Shown here one piece after another: positions 6,385 to 9,310 of a stretch of DNA of 9,310 nt. The position numbers and the translations under genes are program-made. This DNA is from Candidatus Peregrinibacteria bacterium. GTDB lineage: Bacteria > Patescibacteriota > Gracilibacteria > Peribacterales > Peribacteraceae. The stretch is from positions 1-9,310 of the forward strand of contig JABJGX010000018.1 of the NCBI GenBank assembly GCA_018662075.1. Direction: 5' to 3'. The notes beneath the pieces are model-generated. The model was not told the DNA's origin, searched no databases, and saw only the letters and a list, made by a program, of their open reading frames with translations. Every line of letters begins with the position of its first letter. Position 1 is the stretch's first letter.

Positions 6385-7833
6385 ATGTCCAGTAAGCAAA
6401 TAGCCACTTCTACCCTCTGGCAGATGGGAAGCCAAATCGTCATGGCGGCCTTGTCTATTCTCACAGTAAAATTTGTAGCAATAGGTCTCACACAAGAGCT
6501 TGCTGGAAACTACAACTCTGCCTATGGGTACCTGCAGCTTTTTGGTATTTTGGCAGACTTTGGCCTCTACGCCGTTGCGGTGAGAGAGGTAAGTAAAGCG
6601 ACTGACAAAGAGAAGGTTCTCGGTGCGCTTCTTGTGCTCAGAACGATCATCTTACTGCTATCACTAGGGGCTGCGATACTCTTTGTATGGGTCATGCCGC
6701 AATGGAAAGGAACACCTCTTCCAATGAGTGTGATGATCGCATCACTTGTTCCATTCTTTACACTTCTTGCAGGAATCATTCGCACTGTCTTTCAAGTGAA
6801 CTACAAGATGCACTTTGTTTTTATCGCGGAGGTGACACAGCGCATTCTTACAACCGGACTTATCGGAACATTTATAATTCTGGGAGTGCGACAAAGTACT
6901 GATGTTTTTCATCTTCATATGATGCTTCTCTTTGGAGGGATAGGTGCTGGGTTTTTATTTCTTGTGTCGCTCTTTTACGGCGGTCGCTTCATGCACATTC
7001 GCCCGACTTTCGATATAGAAATTATCAAAAGACTTCTAAAGCTTGCAGCACCTTTTGGCCTTGCTTACCTGTGTTTGGCATTTTACAGACAGTTTGATAT
7101 CACGCTTATTGCTCTTCTGCGAGAGGACTTTGAACTGCAAAATGCATACTATGGTTTCGTTGTGCGCATGGCAGACATGGGGTTCATCCTTCCAACATTT
7201 TTGCTGAACTCTACTCTTCCGATTCTTAGCGAAAGAGATGCCAAGGGAGAAGACACCAGTGCACTTCTTGGTAAAACTTTTATGATGATTTTGATTATCG
7301 GTACGGTGGCGTTCCTCTTTGCAGCCCTTTGGTCACGGCCACTTATTGCACTACTTACTACCGAGCAATACTTAAGCACTGCTACCTCTGCGGGGTCTGA
7401 TACCGCACTGCGACTTATCAGTATTCCGCTTCTTCTCAACGGTGTCATTCTCTACTCGTTCTATGTACTTCTTAACAGGCATGTATGGAAAAGGCTTGTG
7501 CTAACACTCTTTGGAGCAGCACTTCTTTCACTAGGGCTTAACATCTACCTAATACCTGACTACGGGTTTGTTGGAGCGGCAACAGTCTCTATTGTTGTTC
7601 ACATCGTTCTTGCATGTGCACTGCTTCCACAGGCCCTGCAAGAAATGAAAATGAGTCTCTCTTTTGCGGATATTCGCCTCTGGGCATTATTTAGTGGAGG
7701 AGTAGCTATGGGGCTTGGTCTCTTCGCCCCAATCCTCACAAATGAGCTCAGTACTGTCATAGGACTGATTGCAATGACAATATTGATGGTTGCCCTTGGA
7801 TGGGGGTGTAAGTTGCACAAAAAACTATTATAG
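6385..7833 (+). CDS. Polysaccharide/lipid-linked oligosaccharide flippase (Wzx/MOP superfamily)
   Basis: This is a 482-residue polytopic membrane protein with about 14 likely helices (roughly at 12-36, 45-68, 85-105, 115-135, 150-168, 178-198, 215-240, 262-282, 298-316, 345-364, 370-390, 396-415, 432-450 and 455-474). The N-terminal section, with GNYNSAYGYLQLFGILADFG at 41-60 followed by AVREVSK, is typical of Wzx-like exporters. These move undecaprenyl-linked sugar units across the cytoplasmic membrane for surface polysaccharide or protein glycosylation. The sugar cannot be predicted, and no glycosyltransferase is in the window. The start is set at ATG 6385. A TTG at 6352 in the same frame would add 11 residues, but it coincides with the presumed -35 box. 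No Shine-Dalgarno sequence precedes the ATG. A MATE-type drug exporter is less likely given the N-terminal pattern. Confidence 0.85.
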   Translation: MSSKQIATSTLWQMGSQIVMAALSILTVKFVAIGLTQELAGNYNSAYGYLQLFGILADFGLYAVAVREVSKATDKEKVLGALLVLRTIILLLSLGAAILFVWVMPQWKGTPLPMSVMIASLVPFFTLLAGIIRTVFQVNYKMHFVFIAEVTQRILTTGLIGTFIILGVRQSTDVFHLHMMLLFGGIGAGFLFLVSLFYGGRFMHIRPTFDIEIIKRLLKLAAPFGLAYLCLAFYRQFDITLIALLREDFELQNAYYGFVVRMADMGFILPTFLLNSTLPILSERDAKGEDTSALLGKTFMMILIIGTVAFLFAALWSRPLIALLTTEQYLSTATSAGSDTALRLISIPLLLNGVILYSFYVLLNRHVWKRLVLTLFGAALLSLGLNIYLIPDYGFVGAATVSIVVHIVLACALLPQALQEMKMSLSFADIRLWALFSGGVAMGLGLFAPILTNELSTVIGLIAMTILMVALGWGCKLHKKLL

Positions 7834-7854
7834 TTTCTTATCATACTTGAACCA

Positions 7855-7883
7855 TTGGCAGAAATGCTAAAATTTGGTACAAT
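7855..7883 (+). promoter_or_regulatory. Extended -10 promoter of the fibronectin-type surface protein gene
   Basis: TTGGCA (7855-7860, 5 of 6) lies 17 bp before TACAAT (7878-7883, 5 of 6). The -10 box carries the extended element TGG at 7875-7877. This is the best-matched promoter in the window. The predicted transcript start near 7890 falls after the in-frame ATG at 7887, which argues for the later ATG at 7917 as the start codon. Confidence 0.7.
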
Positions 7884-7916
7884 AATATGATTTACGAAAC
7901 TCACACACAAATACAC

Positions 7917-9310
7917 ATGCGTACAAAACTTAAAATCGTCTGCACACTTACATTTCTTTCCTTCGTTGGAAACGTTATGGCTGAAGCTGCCCCCTCTGCA
8001 GTAGGAGGGATTGCTGCTACTGCTAATGGCAGCGAGATCACTGCGACATGGAACAGTGTGACCAGTGACCCGATTGCATATTACAGGGTCTACTACAGTG
8101 AAATTTCTATCCTTGAAAATGCAGGACTCTTTGACGACTTCGAGACAACAGAAGGAAATGAGACAACACTGACGTTTACTGCTCCACTAGGAGTAGACAC
8201 TTTGTATGTTACCGCTATTGCTGTGAGCGAAAATGGACTTGAAAGTGAGCTCTTCCTAGAAGAGGCACATATCGAAATTAGCAGCGCGCCAACAGCTCCT
8301 ACTCCTACTCCGGCACCAGTGCCAACACAGGCTCCTGCGCCTACAACGACTGTGATTCCTGAAAACACATCAGAAGATGTACGCCTCCTAAAGACAGAGG
8401 TTGTGTCTCCTACAGAGATCATTACGACATTCTCTGCAATGGTAACAGTGGACCAGGCGAATGCACCGAAGGGATTAAAAATCGAAGGTCCAAGTGGAGA
8501 CAATTTGCAGATCAAGAGTATTACGATTAACCAGAAAACTATTACCATTCTTACCGAGCCTCAAACACGTGGCACGGTCTACAACGTTCAATTCAGTGAA
8601 CCCTTTGAAGGAAAAAATGGAAGCCCACTCGATGCATCAGATCGGTCTGCCCTTATTACTGGTCACAGTGATGGAGTAGAGCCACCAGTTGTCGCACCTG
8701 TGCGTGCAGTAGACCCTATGTCTCCACCAGACATCACAGACGTTGCTCTTGTTCCACACATTCAACAAAACGGTGCATACACTGTCACGATGGAATGGAC
8801 AGTTGATAACACACCTGGTGACCTTCATGGAATCGTTGTGTATCAAACACGTGACGGACAAACCTTTGGACCTCCAAGTCTTCTTCCAATCGATATTGGA
8901 GGAGTTCAATTGCAAGATGTCACACCTGGATTCTTTGGTCTCTATATTCAGACTATTAATGTGTATGGGTATGTATCGCCTGGAGTATTCCAGTACGCAA
9001 GCCTTCCTCAGTACATTCCTGGATATGGATTTTACGGAGACCTTACGTTCGGAAGCATGGATGTAAATGGTAATGTACTCTTCGATGAAATTGATGAATC
9101 GGAGGAAGAAGTTGCCGGTAACATCGCAACAATCGAGGTAATATCTGAAGACTCACCACTACAAGAGATTGAAGGTGTAGACCACTCTGCTGCTGCAGAA
9201 GAGGTTGCAGGACTCCATTGGAAAAATGCTGCAGTTCTTGCAGGCGGATCTTCTGTTGTTGTCTTAATGCTCGCTAGCGCATTTGTATTTGTCCCACGAA
9301 GGAGAGGGGG
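7917..9310 (+). CDS. Secreted/membrane-anchored fibronectin type III and Ig-like protein (3'-partial)
   Basis: The reading frame stays open to the right edge, showing 464 residues. Residues 1-22 form a signal peptide (MRTKLK, a hydrophobic core, then VMA before EAAPS). Residues about 26-121 look like a fibronectin type III domain, with the W45 and YYRVYYSE strands. A Pro/Thr/Ala linker covers 125-145. Residues about 155-250 resemble a bacterial Ig-like (SbsA/Big-type) domain. Residues about 270-362 form a second fibronectin-like domain (MEWTVDNTPGDLHGIVVYQT). An acidic stretch follows (390-430), then a hydrophobic helix (437-459) and PRRRG, which looks like a C-terminal membrane anchor, so the stop is probably near. 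No LPXTG sorting motif is visible. The protein is probably displayed on the cell surface or in a pilus or secretion apparatus; its binding partner is unknown. The alternative ATG at 7887 would add ten residues before the signal peptide. No Shine-Dalgarno sequence is visible. Confidence 0.82.
   Translation, partial: MRTKLKIVCTLTFLSFVGNVMAEAAPSAVGGIAATANGSEITATWNSVTSDPIAYYRVYYSEISILENAGLFDDFETTEGNETTLTFTAPLGVDTLYVTAIAVSENGLESELFLEEAHIEISSAPTAPTPTPAPVPTQAPAPTTTVIPENTSEDVRLLKTEVVSPTEIITTFSAMVTVDQANAPKGLKIEGPSGDNLQIKSITINQKTITILTEPQTRGTVYNVQFSEPFEGKNGSPLDASDRSALITGHSDGVEPPVVAPVRAVDPMSPPDITDVALVPHIQQNGAYTVTMEWTVDNTPGDLHGIVVYQTRDGQTFGPPSLLPIDIGGVQLQDVTPGFFGLYIQTINVYGYVSPGVFQYASLPQYIPGYGFYGDLTFGSMDVNGNVLFDEIDESEEEVAGNIATIEVISEDSPLQEIEGVDHSAAAEEVAGLHWKNAAVLAGGSSVVVLMLASAFVFVPRRRG
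8287..8345 (+). repeat. Pro/Thr/Ala-rich interdomain linker
   Basis: This stretch encodes a low-complexity run of alternating Ala, Pro and Thr (residues about 125-143 of the surface protein) built from irregular codon repeats such as CCTACT. It separates the first fibronectin domain from the Ig-like domain and is probably an extended, possibly O-glycosylated, spacer. Glycosylation is only an inference. The adjacent flippase is compatible with it but does not prove it. Confidence 0.6.

Noticed and set aside
7822..7836. AAACTA-TTA-TAGTTT hairpin over the flippase stop codon as a terminator.
   Set aside because: The stem is only six mostly A-T pairs and is followed by a broken T-tract (TTTCTTA). 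It is too weak to call an intrinsic terminator.
7887..7916. ATG at 7887 as the start of the surface protein.
   Set aside because: It lies only 4 bases after the -10 box, before the expected transcript start. The signal peptide begins naturally at the ATG at 7917.
8093..8548. A 151-codon minus-strand frame with a Val/Gly/Ala repeat-like segment.
   Set aside because: The repetitive segment is the complement of the Pro/Thr linker codons of the surface protein, so it is not an independent gene.
1..9310. A mobile element, CRISPR array, phage-defence island or TGA-recoded region.
   Set aside because: I saw no transposase or integrase, no regularly spaced repeats, no nuclease/toxin gene pairs, and all main genes are full length under the standard code.

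Overview
The window looks like chromosomal DNA from a small-genome bacterium, most likely a member of the Candidate Phyla Radiation (Patescibacteria), perhaps Peregrinibacteria/Peribacteria-like. This is an inference. It rests on the very tight packing (stop codons that interleave, 1-2 nt gaps, convergent overlaps), the absence of Shine-Dalgarno sequences, CPR-style cell-surface proteins, and no operon-scale metabolic context. All eight genes whose ends are visible stop with TAA (4) or TAG (4) and none with TGA. No reading frame needs TGA to be read as sense.

Layout. Positions 2-1636 (+) hold the 3' part of a ribonuclease J gene whose first codons lie outside the window. It overlaps by one base a HAD-family phosphatase gene (1636-2265, +). 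Converging on that gene, and overlapping its end by 23 bp, is a small TraR/DksA-like zinc-finger protein gene (2243-2524, -). Its promoter region (about 2525-2638) is divergent with that of a CmpX-like small mechanosensitive-channel gene (2639-3466, +). The channel gene is followed after 2 nt by an N-formylglutamate amidohydrolase-family gene (3469-4257, +). This pair converges on the pyrimidine operon pyrB-pyrC (aspartate carbamoyltransferase 6319-5402, dihydroorotase 5399-4254, both -), and the two opposing stop codons interleave. Divergent from pyrB is a Wzx/MOP-type polysaccharide flippase gene (6385-7833, +). The window ends in a secreted or membrane-anchored fibronectin-type-III protein (7917 to beyond 9310, +), which is open at the right edge.

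How the genes work together. pyrB and pyrC catalyse two consecutive steps of de novo UMP synthesis (carbamoyl phosphate + aspartate to carbamoyl aspartate, then to dihydroorotate) and appear translationally coupled (TAG-TC-ATG). The dihydroorotase is of the short type and, as far as I recall, resembles the dihydroorotase domain of animal CAD. RNase J plus the HAD phosphatase form a coupled pair without an obvious shared pathway. The flippase and the fibronectin-type protein both belong to envelope or surface biology but have separate promoters.

Regulation. Five sigma70-like promoters can be read by eye. Two place the predicted transcript start on or next to the initiator ATG (leaderless mRNAs: channel and flippase), and pyrB has only a leader of about 5 nt. 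The pyrB and flippase promoters have nearly coincident -35 boxes on opposite strands. I saw no tRNA, rRNA, CRISPR array, insertion sequence, att site or convincing intrinsic terminator.
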